Shown: positions 8,535 through 16,297, counted from the stretch's first letter. The stretch is DNA of 23,647 nt from DAONDZ01 sp964517555 (GCA_964517555.1 CAZFEF010000010.1:1-23647); one strand, 5' to 3'. The notes: generated by a model from the letters alone, not told the origin. Numbers and translations: made by a program.

Positions 8535-9107
8535 ATGATTAACTCCAGTTTTTTGAAAGGGTTAAAGACCGCTTATCGCGATGCTAATAGTGAAAGGCGC
8601 CAAATTTCCAGCTTAGCTAACATTGTTCTCCATGATTCTAAGCGGGTTATTTTTGCGCTTCATCGCGGGGAGCTAAAAGATGCTAAAACTCAGTTGGATG
8701 GGATTGAAAAGATTTTGAAAGAATTGAGCAAAAAATTTGGTAACAGTCGTTTGGATGTCGAGGGGGCGTATAATGCCGCTGCCGAAGAGTATGTTGAGGC
8801 CAAAATGTTTTATAATGTTCTGGCCGGCAAAAAAATCGAGGCCATTAAGGGTCTGAAATTGTCAGCCACTGCTTATTTGGGTGGTATCTGTGATTTACTT
8901 GGCGAGATGGTGCGCCTAGCTACCAACGAAGGGGCCAAAGGACACTGGCATCGAGTTTCTGAAGTAAAGAAAGATATGAATACCATTATGGCTGAATTAA
9001 TTGAGTTCGATTTCACCGGCTATCTGCGCACTAAATATGATCAAGCTCGGAATCATCTGCGTAAAGTAGAGCAGATGGAATATGAGGTTCAATTACGAAA
9101 AAAATGA
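8535..9107 (+). CDS. Translin-family protein (COG2178-like)
   Basis: All-helical protein of 190 residues resembling translin/TRAX. These proteins bind single-stranded RNA or DNA as octamers and, in the TRAX-containing C3PO complex, act as an RNase. Recognisable patterns are AEEYVEAKMFYN (83-94), YLGGICDLLGEMVRLATN (114-131) and a C-terminal LRTKYDQARNHLRKVEQ (164-180). In TRAX the Glu pair of the EYVE motif contributes to the metal site; here E85 and E88 are kept. I cannot place the third catalytic acid with confidence, so nuclease activity is open. The stop codon overlaps the start of the next gene (ATGA at 9104), which suggests translational coupling to the phosphoesterase. Family membership is fairly secure; the function in this organism is unknown. 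Confidence 0.8.
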   Translation: MINSSFLKGLKTAYRDANSERRQISSLANIVLHDSKRVIFALHRGELKDAKTQLDGIEKILKELSKKFGNSRLDVEGAYNAAAEEYVEAKMFYNVLAGKKIEAIKGLKLSATAYLGGICDLLGEMVRLATNEGAKGHWHRVSEVKKDMNTIMAELIEFDFTGYLRTKYDQARNHLRKVEQMEYEVQLRKK

Positions 9108-9622
9108 AGCTAGCCGTCATCTCCGATATTCATGATAATTTAGTTAATCTTGATAAGGCTTTAAGAATTATTAAGCGAGAGAAGGTTGAGACTATAATCT
9201 GTTGTGGTGATGTTACCACCGTTGAAACTTTAGAGAGATTGCGCCAAGGTTTTAGCGGTGAAATTTTTTTAGTCACCGGCAACATGGAAATCTATGACGA
9301 GTCAGAGGCTCGACAGATAGAAGGGATTAATTTTCTGGGTAAGTTCGGTGTGGTTCAATTAGCTGATCATAACTTTGGTGCTTGTCATGAGCCCTTCTAT
9401 ATTGAGAGATTATTAGCTTCTCAGCCAGACATCAATTTTGACATTATTTTTTATGGCCACACTCACAAGCCTTGGTTAGAAGAAAAAGTAGTCCGGGGAA
9501 AATCAGTGCGCCTGGCTAATCCTGGAACCCTGGGTGGAGTTTTCCAAAAAGCTAGTTTTGCTGTCTATGAAGATGCAACGGATGAGCTGCAATTAAAAAT
9601 TTTAGAAACTATTGATTTATGA
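9104..9622 (+). CDS. YfcE/MJ0936-family metallophosphoesterase
   Basis: Small calcineurin-like phosphoesterase of 172 residues that probably hydrolyses phosphodiesters with a dinuclear metal centre. The full motif set is visible: DxH (D8, H10), GD (G35, D36), GN (N60), the single His at 95, and GHTH (118-121). The C-terminal NPGTLGG is typical of the YfcE/MJ0936 group, whose members hydrolyse model phosphodiesters in vitro and whose natural substrates are mostly unknown. It overlaps the translin-family gene upstream and the inositol-monophosphatase-family gene downstream by four bases each (ATGA), so the three form a coupled unit. Confidence 0.9.
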   Translation: MKLAVISDIHDNLVNLDKALRIIKREKVETIICCGDVTTVETLERLRQGFSGEIFLVTGNMEIYDESEARQIEGINFLGKFGVVQLADHNFGACHEPFYIERLLASQPDINFDIIFYGHTHKPWLEEKVVRGKSVRLANPGTLGGVFQKASFAVYEDATDELQLKILETIDL

Positions 9623-10401
9623 AAACCATGATTAACACTAAGATGATTAAAACAGCGGCGGAAGCGGCATTGACTTCGGGCCGGGCTTTAATTAAGGCTT
9701 ATGAAAAATTTAATCGGTCTGAGGTTAAATTTAAAGCTTCGCGTGAAATTATCACTAAAGCTGACTTTTTGTCAGAGCGGATTATCAAAAAAATAATTAA
9801 AACCAGTTTTCCCGATCATCAAATATTGGCTGAAGAGTCCGGGTATAGCTCGAAAAAATCTCCGTATCTATGGATCATTGATCCGGTTGACGGTACTACC
9901 AATTTTTCCATGCACAATCCTTTGTGGGCCATATCAATTGCTTTGTGCTATCAAGGCGAGGTGCAATTAGGCTTAGTTTTAGCTCCGGTTTTGGGTGAGG
10001 TGTTTTTGGCAGTTAAGGGTTTGGGCGCATTTCTAAATGGCCAATCGATTAGAGTTTCCGACAAGAGATTGAAAGAGGCAATCAGCACTTTCTGTCATGG
10101 TCGGGAAACTAAACATGTTAAACGCGCTTTAAAATACTATGAAAAGCAAAAATTAAGTTACTTCGATTGTCGGCAGATGGGCAGTGCTTCTTTGGAATTA
10201 GCTTATACCGCCGCTGGACGGATAGAGTCAATCGGTATTCCTGGAGCCAGAGCTTGGGATGTGGCTGCCGGCGCTTTGATCGTTTCTGAGGCCAAGGGCA
10301 AGGTGACCGATTTGGAAGGACAAAAATGGAATGTCAAAAGCCAGGGCATTCTAGCTTCTAACAACAAAGATCATGGACAGTTGGTGAAATTGTGGCGTTA
10401 A
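9619..10401 (+). CDS. Inositol-monophosphatase-family phosphatase (SuhB/CysQ-like)
   Basis: Mg2+-dependent, Li+-sensitive-type sugar or nucleotide phosphatase family, 260 residues. Metal-binding motifs are present: AEESG (E72, E73), the signature WIIDPVDGTTNF (D88, D91) and RAWDVAAGALIV (W213, D214). Family members act on inositol phosphates, fructose-1,6-bisphosphate or 3'-phosphoadenosine 5'-phosphate (pAp). Motifs alone do not separate these. The neighbours are a translin-family protein and a phosphodiesterase, so a pAp- or nanoRNA-type role is conceivable but is only inference. It starts inside the preceding stop codon; an ATG three codons further in is an alternative start. The putative nucleotidyltransferase begins 9 bases later. 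Confidence 0.9.
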   Translation: MKTMINTKMIKTAAEAALTSGRALIKAYEKFNRSEVKFKASREIITKADFLSERIIKKIIKTSFPDHQILAEESGYSSKKSPYLWIIDPVDGTTNFSMHNPLWAISIALCYQGEVQLGLVLAPVLGEVFLAVKGLGAFLNGQSIRVSDKRLKEAISTFCHGRETKHVKRALKYYEKQKLSYFDCRQMGSASLELAYTAAGRIESIGIPGARAWDVAAGALIVSEAKGKVTDLEGQKWNVKSQGILASNNKDHGQLVKLWR

Positions 10402-10410
10402 CTTTATAAT

Positions 10411-11007
10411 ATGGAATCATTAATTTCCCAACAAAACAAATGGCAAAAGCGGGCGTTAAGGGTTTTGTCCGATTTGAAATTAATTGAAACTCTTTCTAAA
10501 ATTGGCGAACCAAAGATTGTGGGCAGTTTATCTTTGGGTTTAATGGTCGGTCCGGATATTGATATAGATTTAGAATCAAAAAGTATTAGTGAGCACCAAT
10601 ATTTTAGCGTAGTTGAATATTTATTTGCGCAGAAAAATTTACGGAGGTTAATTTTAGCTGATAATCGCATTTTGTCTCAAAAACTTAAAGCTCGAGGCAT
10701 CCCTCCGAGTTTATACTTAGGGCTGATAATCACTGATAGTCAAAAGTTAGATTGGAAAATCGATATCCGTTTTGTTTTATCTAAATCATCACGAGCCGAA
10801 AAGTATATTGCTAATATAAAGAAAGAATTAACGCCAGAGAAAATTAAAACCATTTTGAATATAAAAAGTAAGGTTTTTTTACACCCCTTATATATCAATC
10901 GATTAATATCAGCAGTTGATATTTATAATTTTGTATTATACTCTAACGGGAGAACGATCTCCGGCTTTAAGGCCTATCTATGGAAAAATAAAAGAATCAA
11001 GTTTTAA
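10411..11007 (+). CDS. Putative nucleotidyltransferase-fold protein
   Basis: This 198-residue protein has the hallmarks of the DNA polymerase beta-like nucleotidyltransferase fold. There is a GS motif (G38-S39) followed by DIDID (49-53), which would supply the two metal-binding acids. A later strand, WKIDIR (115-120), offers D118 as the third. Such proteins transfer a nucleoside monophosphate to proteins, RNAs or small molecules. No substrate-binding domain that I recognise follows, so the specific activity is unknown. It is the last gene of the plus-strand run and its stop lies inside the terminator hairpin at 10990-11020. Its first motifs match minimal or aminoglycoside-type transferases only loosely. 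Confidence 0.6.
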   Translation: MESLISQQNKWQKRALRVLSDLKLIETLSKIGEPKIVGSLSLGLMVGPDIDIDLESKSISEHQYFSVVEYLFAQKNLRRLILADNRILSQKLKARGIPPSLYLGLIITDSQKLDWKIDIRFVLSKSSRAEKYIANIKKELTPEKIKTILNIKSKVFLHPLYINRLISAVDIYNFVLYSNGRTISGFKAYLWKNKRIKF

Positions 11008-11020
11008 CTCGATTCTTTTA
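10990..11020. terminator. Bidirectional terminator between convergent operons
   Basis: A 9-bp stem (10990-10998 with 11011-11019) has an additional internal pairing across a short loop, and is flanked by A and T runs on both sides. It overlaps the stop of the nucleotidyltransferase-like gene and lies 18 bases past the patatin stop, so it can end transcription from both directions. Confidence 0.75.
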
Positions 11021-11037
11021 TCTATTTTTTGAGAGGG

Positions 11038-11841
11038 TTAGGCTATGCCTAACTTCTTTTTTATTTCCGGCAGGGCTTTGAGCGCGGCTTTGCGACCTGA
11101 CTCGATCATGGTGAGCATGGCTTTTTCATCCCAATATTTTTTTAGTCGAGAAATATTGCTGAGGCTGGAGGTGTCAGGTTCGATTACAATGTCACTATTT
11201 TTCATTTCGTTTTCCGCTAGTCGTCTGAGGGCCATCTCGGCACAGCGCATAGTTATTTTAGCGATATTTGGCTTGGGGTCTGAGAAGGTGTAGTTGTTGT
11301 ATAGATTAACAGCGATGACAATGTCAGCTCCCATGGATTTAACCACTTCATTGGGGACGGGCATGGAGATGCCGCCATCAACTAACAGCTGCCCCTTGAA
11401 TTTTACCGGCCTAAAGGTTAGCGGGACTGAAACGCTGGCTCGAACGGCAGTGGCGATATCGCCTCGATCGAAGATAAAGGCCTGGCCGGAGGTAATATTA
11501 GTAGCTACAATTTTTAAAGGGATTTTAGTTTTTTTGAAATCCGCGCCTCCTAACGTCTGGCGAATTATTTTTTCCATATAGTCGCCAGTGAGCAAGCCGC
11601 CACTACGGCTGAAGTCAGTGAGGATGCGTATTTTTTTAGTTTGTTTACCCAAGAAATCAGTTTTTAATTTTTGGGAATTACCATAGACGGCATAACAGGC
11701 ACCGACTAAGGCGCCAATGCTAGAGCCAGCGATATAGTCTATGGGTATATTATTTTCTAATAAAGTGTCAATTATTCCCACCAAGGCTGGTCCCCGGTAG
11801 CCGCCGCTACCGAGAGCTAAACCGATTTTAGGTCGAGGCAT
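11038..11841 (-). CDS. Patatin-like phospholipase (RssA/NTE type)
   Basis: Serine lipase-fold hydrolase of 267 residues, probably acting on phospholipids or lysophospholipids. It shows the glycine-rich oxyanion motif GSGGYRG (11-17), the nucleophile elbow GSSIG with S41, and the DGG motif with D155 (QLLVDGGISMPVP), which together form the Ser-Asp dyad. There is no signal peptide, so it is likely cytoplasmic or membrane-associated. I chose the ATG at 11841, which directly precedes the conserved start PKIGLALGSGG. The frame is open to an ATG at 11889, but that would overlap uvrA. It is the third gene of an operon with a PLD-family enzyme and a UvrA2-like protein, 11 bases after the latter. Confidence 0.9.
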   Translation of the reverse strand: MPRPKIGLALGSGGYRGPALVGIIDTLLENNIPIDYIAGSSIGALVGACYAVYGNSQKLKTDFLGKQTKKIRILTDFSRSGGLLTGDYMEKIIRQTLGGADFKKTKIPLKIVATNITSGQAFIFDRGDIATAVRASVSVPLTFRPVKFKGQLLVDGGISMPVPNEVVKSMGADIVIAVNLYNNYTFSDPKPNIAKITMRCAEMALRRLAENEMKNSDIVIEPDTSSLSNISRLKKYWDEKAMLTMIESGRKAALKALPEIKKKLGIA

Positions 11842-11852
11842 ATATTTTTTGA

Positions 11853-14288
11853 TTATTTTAATACGGCTTTGAGGTATTTGCCAGTCCAACTATTTTTAGC
11901 TTGAGTGATTTGTCGGGGTGTGCCGCAGGCAACTATCTTTCCGCCCTGATCTCCGCCCTCTGGACCCAGATCAATTATCCAGTCCACTGATTTGATGACG
12001 TCCAGATTGTGCTCCACGATCAATACGGTGTGTCCTTTATCCACTAGGCGATGCAATACTTTTAACAAACGGTCGATATCAGCAAAATGAAGCCCGGTAG
12101 TCGGTTCGTCTAATAGATAGAGCGTCTGTCCCGAGGCTGGTCGTGATAGCTCGGTAGCTAATTTTATTCTCTGAGCTTCGCCGCCGGAAAGCGTAGTGGA
12201 GCTCTGGCCTAGCTTGATATAGCCTAAGCCCACCTCTTCTAAGGTTTTTAGTTTAACGATAATATTTTTTTCTTCTTGGAATAACTTTATCGCTTCATTG
12301 ACTGTCAGGTCTAAGACTTCGGAAATGTTGTGATCGCGATATTTGATATTTAATATTTCTTTTTTATATCTAGCTCCACCGCAAACTTCACAGGTCATAT
12401 AGATATCGTTTAGAAATTGCATCTCGATCTTTATCAGCCCATCTCCAGAACAATTTTCACAACGCCCTCCTACGGTGTTGAAAGAGAAATGATTAGCCCT
12501 AAATCCTTTGGCTTTTGCTTCGGGCAATGAGGCATATAGCTCGCGAATAGGGGTGAAAACTTCGGTATAGGTGGCTGGGTTTGATCGAGGAGTGCGACCG
12601 ATCGGTGATTGATCAATGTCGATGACTTTGTTGATATTCTCCAGCCCGGTTATTTTTTCATGGGCCCCAGGTTTGCTTTTGGAGCGGTAGAATTTTTGGT
12701 TCAGGGCCTTAGCTAGAATATCAGTCATCAGGGTCGATTTGCCTGAGCCAGAAACTCCAGTGACGGCCACTATTTTTCCTAACGGAATTTCGACATCAAT
12801 ATTTTGTAGGTTATGCTCTTTGGCTTTCCAGATTTTTAGCATTTGGCCATTGCCTCGGCGATATTCAACCGGACTTTGAATGCTTAAATTACCGGAAAGA
12901 TATTGACCGGTTAAAGAGTGTTTGTCTTTCTTGATTTCCGCTGGAGTACCGGCAAAGATTATTTCCCCTCCCAAGGTGCCAGCTCCAGGGCCAACGTCCA
13001 GGAGGTAGTCGGCCGCTAGAATAGTAGCTTCGTCATGTTCAACCACGATTACGCTGTTGCCACGATCTTTGAGGGTTTTGAGGGTATTGATTAGTTTAGC
13101 ATTATCTCTTTGGTGTAGGCCGATTGACGGCTCATCAAGTACATACATTACCCCAACTAACCCTGAACCTATTTGTGTGGCTAGGCGCAAGCGCTGGGCT
13201 TCACCGCCGGAAAGAGTGGTGGCCGGGCGATTTAGATTAAGATAGTTTAAACCGACGTTTCTGATTAGCTCCAGGCGAGTGATGATTTCTTTAGTGATTG
13301 AGTCAATAATTAATTTGGTTTTAGCCGGCCATTTTGATTTGTTGGCTAGAGCGGAAAAGAACGCCAATACTTGATCGATACTTTTTTCTCCGATTTCATG
13401 GATGTTTAATCCTTCGATGGTGACTGCTAAGATCTCTGGTTTCAATCTTCTCCCTAGACAAATTGGACAAGGCAGGGTTTGCATGTATTGGCTAATTTTT
13501 TGGTGGATATAATGGGAGTCGCTTTCGGTATAGCGGGATTTTAAATTAGCAATTATCCCATCAAAGTCTCGGCCGCCGTTAAGAAGCCATGAGATTTGAT
13601 TTTTATTCAAGTCCTTCAGGGGAGTGTTAAGATCAAAGCCATGTTTGGAAGCTGTTTCTTGTAATTGATCTAGCAACAGCTTTTGATTGCCAAAACTATA
13701 ATGAGTCCAGGGTTTTACCGCTCCTTGAGCCAGGCTGAGATTGTGATTAAAGATTAAGTCCGGGTCGACTTCTAATTTGGTACCTAGCCCACTACAGGCC
13801 GGGCAAGCGCCAGCCAAGGAATTAAAAGAAAAATCTCCAGGCTTGAGCTCGGATAGGGTCAAGTGGCCGTCGGGACAGATTAGTTTTTTGTCTTCTTTCT
13901 TTAAAGCCTTCTGGCATTCCGGACAATGAGGCTGGCCGATTTTGACAAAAAGTAAACGCAGGTAGTCATAGACTTCGGTGATGGTGCCGACAGTAGAGCG
14001 AGGGTTGTTGCTCAAGGTATGTTGGTTAATAGCAATGGCCGGCGGTAAACCTTCAATCATTTCCACTTCTGGTTTAGCTAGCAATCCGACAAATTGGCGA
14101 GCATAAGCCGAAAGGGATTCAACATAACGTCTTTGCCCCTCGGCGTATAGAGTATCAAAAGCTAATGAAGATTTGCCTGATCCTGACAATCCGGTGATGA
14201 CCACGAATTTATCCCGGGGGATGTCAACGTCAATATTTTTTAGATTGTTTACTTTAACTCCGCGGAGGCGGATGAAATTGTCAGCCAT
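11853..14288 (-). CDS. uvrA2: UvrA2-like ABC ATPase lacking the UvrB-binding domain
   Basis: UvrA proteins are DNA-damage sensors with two ABC ATPase modules. Here both are complete: Walker A GLSGSGKS (33-40) and GVSGSGKS (near 510), two TLSGGEAQR signatures, two Walker B regions with LDEP, and the DNA-binding zinc module CENC...CEVC in the second half. Length is 811 residues against about 940 for canonical UvrA. The missing part is clear: after IGQPHCPEC (118-125) the sequence reaches CPDGH (138-142) and then ACPACSGLG in about a dozen residues. Canonical UvrA has about 120 residues of UvrB-binding domain there. The first zinc-finger pair is also changed (C138-P-D-G instead of CxxC). This matches class II UvrA (UvrA2), such as the Deinococcus one, linked to drug or damage tolerance. 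The start lies 2 bases after the PLD-family stop. Confidence 0.88.
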   Translation of the reverse strand: MADNFIRLRGVKVNNLKNIDVDIPRDKFVVITGLSGSGKSSLAFDTLYAEGQRRYVESLSAYARQFVGLLAKPEVEMIEGLPPAIAINQHTLSNNPRSTVGTITEVYDYLRLLFVKIGQPHCPECQKALKKEDKKLICPDGHLTLSELKPGDFSFNSLAGACPACSGLGTKLEVDPDLIFNHNLSLAQGAVKPWTHYSFGNQKLLLDQLQETASKHGFDLNTPLKDLNKNQISWLLNGGRDFDGIIANLKSRYTESDSHYIHQKISQYMQTLPCPICLGRRLKPEILAVTIEGLNIHEIGEKSIDQVLAFFSALANKSKWPAKTKLIIDSITKEIITRLELIRNVGLNYLNLNRPATTLSGGEAQRLRLATQIGSGLVGVMYVLDEPSIGLHQRDNAKLINTLKTLKDRGNSVIVVEHDEATILAADYLLDVGPGAGTLGGEIIFAGTPAEIKKDKHSLTGQYLSGNLSIQSPVEYRRGNGQMLKIWKAKEHNLQNIDVEIPLGKIVAVTGVSGSGKSTLMTDILAKALNQKFYRSKSKPGAHEKITGLENINKVIDIDQSPIGRTPRSNPATYTEVFTPIRELYASLPEAKAKGFRANHFSFNTVGGRCENCSGDGLIKIEMQFLNDIYMTCEVCGGARYKKEILNIKYRDHNISEVLDLTVNEAIKLFQEEKNIIVKLKTLEEVGLGYIKLGQSSTTLSGGEAQRIKLATELSRPASGQTLYLLDEPTTGLHFADIDRLLKVLHRLVDKGHTVLIVEHNLDVIKSVDWIIDLGPEGGDQGGKIVACGTPRQITQAKNSWTGKYLKAVLK

Positions 14289-14290
14289 AT

Positions 14291-15328
14291 TTAGATAACG
14301 GATAGGAACCAGCGGATAAAGCGAGCGGTTATTCTATCCAAAAAGCTTAGCTTAATTTTTAAATTAGGGAAGGGAATGGAACGCTTCTCCCAGCGACGAA
14401 ATATTTCCTTTAAATCCCGAACCATCTTTTTTTGTCGAAAAAAAACGCCAATTTCAAAATTCCAGTTAAAGGAGAGTAGGTCAAGGTTTTGAGAGCCGAC
14501 TAGACCCTCTTGGTCGTCAATAATCATCATTTTAGCATGGTTCATTTTGGGGCTGGCAAAAAATTTTAATCCTAATGGTTGGAGTTTGGAAGCGTAATAA
14601 TAATTGATGCGGTTGATGATTTTGATGTCGGTGTCTTTGGGGATAATAATTTTGACTTCTACCTGACGCCTGATGGCATCGTCTAAAATAGCCATTAGCC
14701 AGCGCGGGGGGATAAAATAAGGGGTGACTAACTTGATACTTTTTTTAGCGGCTTTTATTTGACTGCGATAGTAATCGGCTAAAGCTCGGCGGGATTTTCC
14801 GGGTAGATTTTCAATAATCAAAGATTTGATCTTTTTGATTAAGGATTGATTATAATAGCGGATGATATTTTTGTCCAGTCCGCCGCTTGCCGCATAGACA
14901 CGGGCGAAAGATCGGATAATCCCTTTGACTGTCTTCTTTCCCTCCAGGCGGATTTGAAGGTCATGCCAGTGAATAATTTTCTTTTCGATGTTTACCCCGC
15001 CTAAATAAGCTAGTCGTTGGTCAATAACTACTATTTTGCGATGGGTTCGATGCCAGAAATGGCTGAAAAATTGGAAGTCAACCCCGGCCTGGCGGAGATC
15101 ATTAACGGTTTGCTTTTTGATGCTAAAACTGCCGAAGGCATCGGCGATTACCACCACCTTTACCCCTGATTGGGCCTTATGTTTTAGAACACCAATGAAG
15201 TCGTGGCTGTCTTGAGTGTCATCTAGAAAGATGTACATTTCAATGTAAATAGAAGTCTGTGCCTGAGTCAGATCCTTGAACATGGCGTCCCAGGCTTTCT
15301 TGGAGGTTGTGTAGAGGCGATATTTCAT
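14291..15328 (-). CDS. Phospholipase D/cardiolipin synthase-like protein
   Basis: PLD-superfamily enzyme of 345 residues with two HKD motifs: HRK...D (H96, K98, D103) in the first half and HAK...D (H264, K266, D271) in the second. Such proteins join two phosphatidylglycerols to make cardiolipin or transfer phosphatidyl groups at the membrane. The two N-terminal membrane helices of ClsA are absent, so it is closer to the soluble ClsB/ClsC style; the C-terminus (RITARFIRWFLSVI) could be an amphipathic membrane anchor. The frame is open up to 15472, but the ATG at 15328 is preferred. The extra upstream residues do not resemble a domain, the frame would overlap the next gene and its terminator, and an extended -10 promoter sits just upstream of 15328. 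It is the first gene of the PLD-uvrA2-patatin operon. Confidence 0.85.
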   Translation of the reverse strand: MKYRLYTTSKKAWDAMFKDLTQAQTSIYIEMYIFLDDTQDSHDFIGVLKHKAQSGVKVVVIADAFGSFSIKKQTVNDLRQAGVDFQFFSHFWHRTHRKIVVIDQRLAYLGGVNIEKKIIHWHDLQIRLEGKKTVKGIIRSFARVYAASGGLDKNIIRYYNQSLIKKIKSLIIENLPGKSRRALADYYRSQIKAAKKSIKLVTPYFIPPRWLMAILDDAIRRQVEVKIIIPKDTDIKIINRINYYYASKLQPLGLKFFASPKMNHAKMMIIDDQEGLVGSQNLDLLSFNWNFEIGVFFRQKKMVRDLKEIFRRWEKRSIPFPNLKIKLSFLDRITARFIRWFLSVI

Positions 15329-15340
15329 ATTAGTTTTGAA

Positions 15341-15349
15341 AGTATAGCA
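15341..15349 (-). promoter_or_regulatory. Extended -10 promoter for the PLD-uvrA2-patatin operon
   Basis: On the minus strand the sequence reads TGCTATACT, a TGnTATAcT extended -10 element. The predicted start is about 6 bases before the ATG at 15328, so the mRNA would be nearly leaderless. No good -35 box is present, as expected for this promoter type. Confidence 0.55.
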
Positions 15350-15360
15350 TAGAAATCGGT

Positions 15361-15387
15361 AAATAAAAAGACCCTGGGGGCAGGGTC
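15361..15387 (-). terminator. Terminator after the propeller-like secreted protein gene
   Basis: A 7-bp GC-rich stem (15370-15376 with 15381-15387) has a four-base loop and is followed on the minus strand by a T-rich run (complement of 15361-15369). It lies 18 bases past the stop at 15406 and separates that gene from the PLD operon. Confidence 0.75.
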
Positions 15388-15405
15388 GCTTGGAATTCGT
15401 TTTGA

Positions 15406-16218
15406 TCACGGCGTCTCCAATCTCATAATTAAAATGGAGCGACCAGAAATAATTTGCAGTCCTTGTTCGCAAGGACCCCAGTCGCTTAGGTAGTCTGAGA
15501 AAATTAGCTGACCATTTAAGTAAATGTCAGTTAAACCAGCAGTAGTTTTAGACCAGAGCAGGCCAAAGCGACTCGGTGAATAATCATCATAAGGGCCTTC
15601 GTATAGGATTTTGATGTTTCCTTCTAAATCAATGTGACCGAGTTTTTTGTCAGACTCGAAGATAATTCCGCTTTGATCCGCGTTCCAGTACTTAGTTGGG
15701 CATTTAACGGTTCGGCTGCTACCATCGGCCAGGATGATTTCCACTTGATGATTTTCCTTCTGAACATAGGCCAGTATCGGTCCATAGCCCGGCCCAGGAA
15801 CCCATTCGATCTTCTGATTATTATTGGCAGTGTATATAGCCTGCACCCCGTTAATCAGTAGCTGGCTGTACTCCGTCGTCTTTTCTTCCACGATCACTCC
15901 TTGAGCGCAGGGGTACCAGCTGATGGGTCGACCTTCGTAGAGAAAGGTGGTGCCTTTGAGCATCAAAGAATCTCCGATTTTAACTACCAAGCCGTTGGGT
16001 CCAGGCTTGATTTCGAAAATTTTGTTCTGGGGATAGGGCAGAGCCACCGTATCATGGCCATTGAAGATTAATTTGCCGTTGTAGTATTCGGCTATACCTC
16101 CGGGGTCGTTGAACAATGTTCCGGGGCCAACATCACAGATTTTACCGACCAGAAGTGGTTTTTGAGCATAAAGGCTAAAGCCTAACAGCATCAGAGTCAG
16201 AAAAGCTAATCTTTTCAT
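15406..16218 (-). CDS. Secreted protein with beta-propeller-like repeats, unknown function
   Basis: This 270-residue protein begins with a typical Sec signal peptide (positive MKR, hydrophobic core 4-14, likely cleavage after LYA at about 18). The mature part is rich in short beta strands and turns. A Gly followed by aliphatic residues recurs near residues 76, 107, 147, 184, 219 and 253, every 31-40 residues. One repeat is very clear: WYPCAQG (101-107) and WGPCEQG (247-253). This periodicity suggests a six-bladed propeller or a similar repeat fold. I recognise no family. It has its own promoter and terminator and, unlike almost every other gene here, a strong Shine-Dalgarno sequence 8 bases before the ATG. 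It is probably extracellular or surface-associated; the function is unknown. Confidence 0.8.
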   Translation of the reverse strand: MKRLAFLTLMLLGFSLYAQKPLLVGKICDVGPGTLFNDPGGIAEYYNGKLIFNGHDTVALPYPQNKIFEIKPGPNGLVVKIGDSLMLKGTTFLYEGRPISWYPCAQGVIVEEKTTEYSQLLINGVQAIYTANNNQKIEWVPGPGYGPILAYVQKENHQVEIILADGSSRTVKCPTKYWNADQSGIIFESDKKLGHIDLEGNIKILYEGPYDDYSPSRFGLLWSKTTAGLTDIYLNGQLIFSDYLSDWGPCEQGLQIISGRSILIMRLETP

Positions 16219-16226
16219 GTGAGAGT

Positions 16227-16232
16227 CTCCTT
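16227..16232 (-). promoter_or_regulatory. Strong Shine-Dalgarno sequence
   Basis: AAGGAG on the minus strand ends 8 bases before the ATG at 16218. It matches the anti-SD (CCTCC) in the 16S rRNA end at the right edge of the window. It supports the chosen start and is notable because the other starts in the window lack such a site. Confidence 0.8.
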
Positions 16233-16268
16233 ATAATGGTTAATTAATAATGAACATTGAGATTTATA

Positions 16269-16297
16269 ATAATGAGTTTTTTTAGACAATTTGTCAA
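16269..16297 (-). promoter_or_regulatory. Promoter for the secreted propeller-like protein
   Basis: On the minus strand, -35 TTGACA (16297-16292) is followed by a 17-base spacer and -10 CATTAT (16274-16269). The -35 is perfect and the -10 is 4 of 6. Other A/T-rich -10 candidates lie just downstream. Confidence 0.5.

Noticed and set aside
11045..11581. Two plus-strand frames opposite the patatin gene
   Set aside because: They are antisense shadows of a gene with full catalytic motifs.
11842..11889. Longer N-terminus for the patatin-like protein
   Set aside because: The extension would overlap the end of uvrA2 and adds residues with no family similarity; the ATG at 11841 directly precedes the conserved patatin start.
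15329..15472. Longer N-terminus for the PLD-family protein (48 extra residues)
   Set aside because: It would run through a terminator hairpin and into the upstream gene; a promoter lies at 15341-15349, just before the ATG at 15328.
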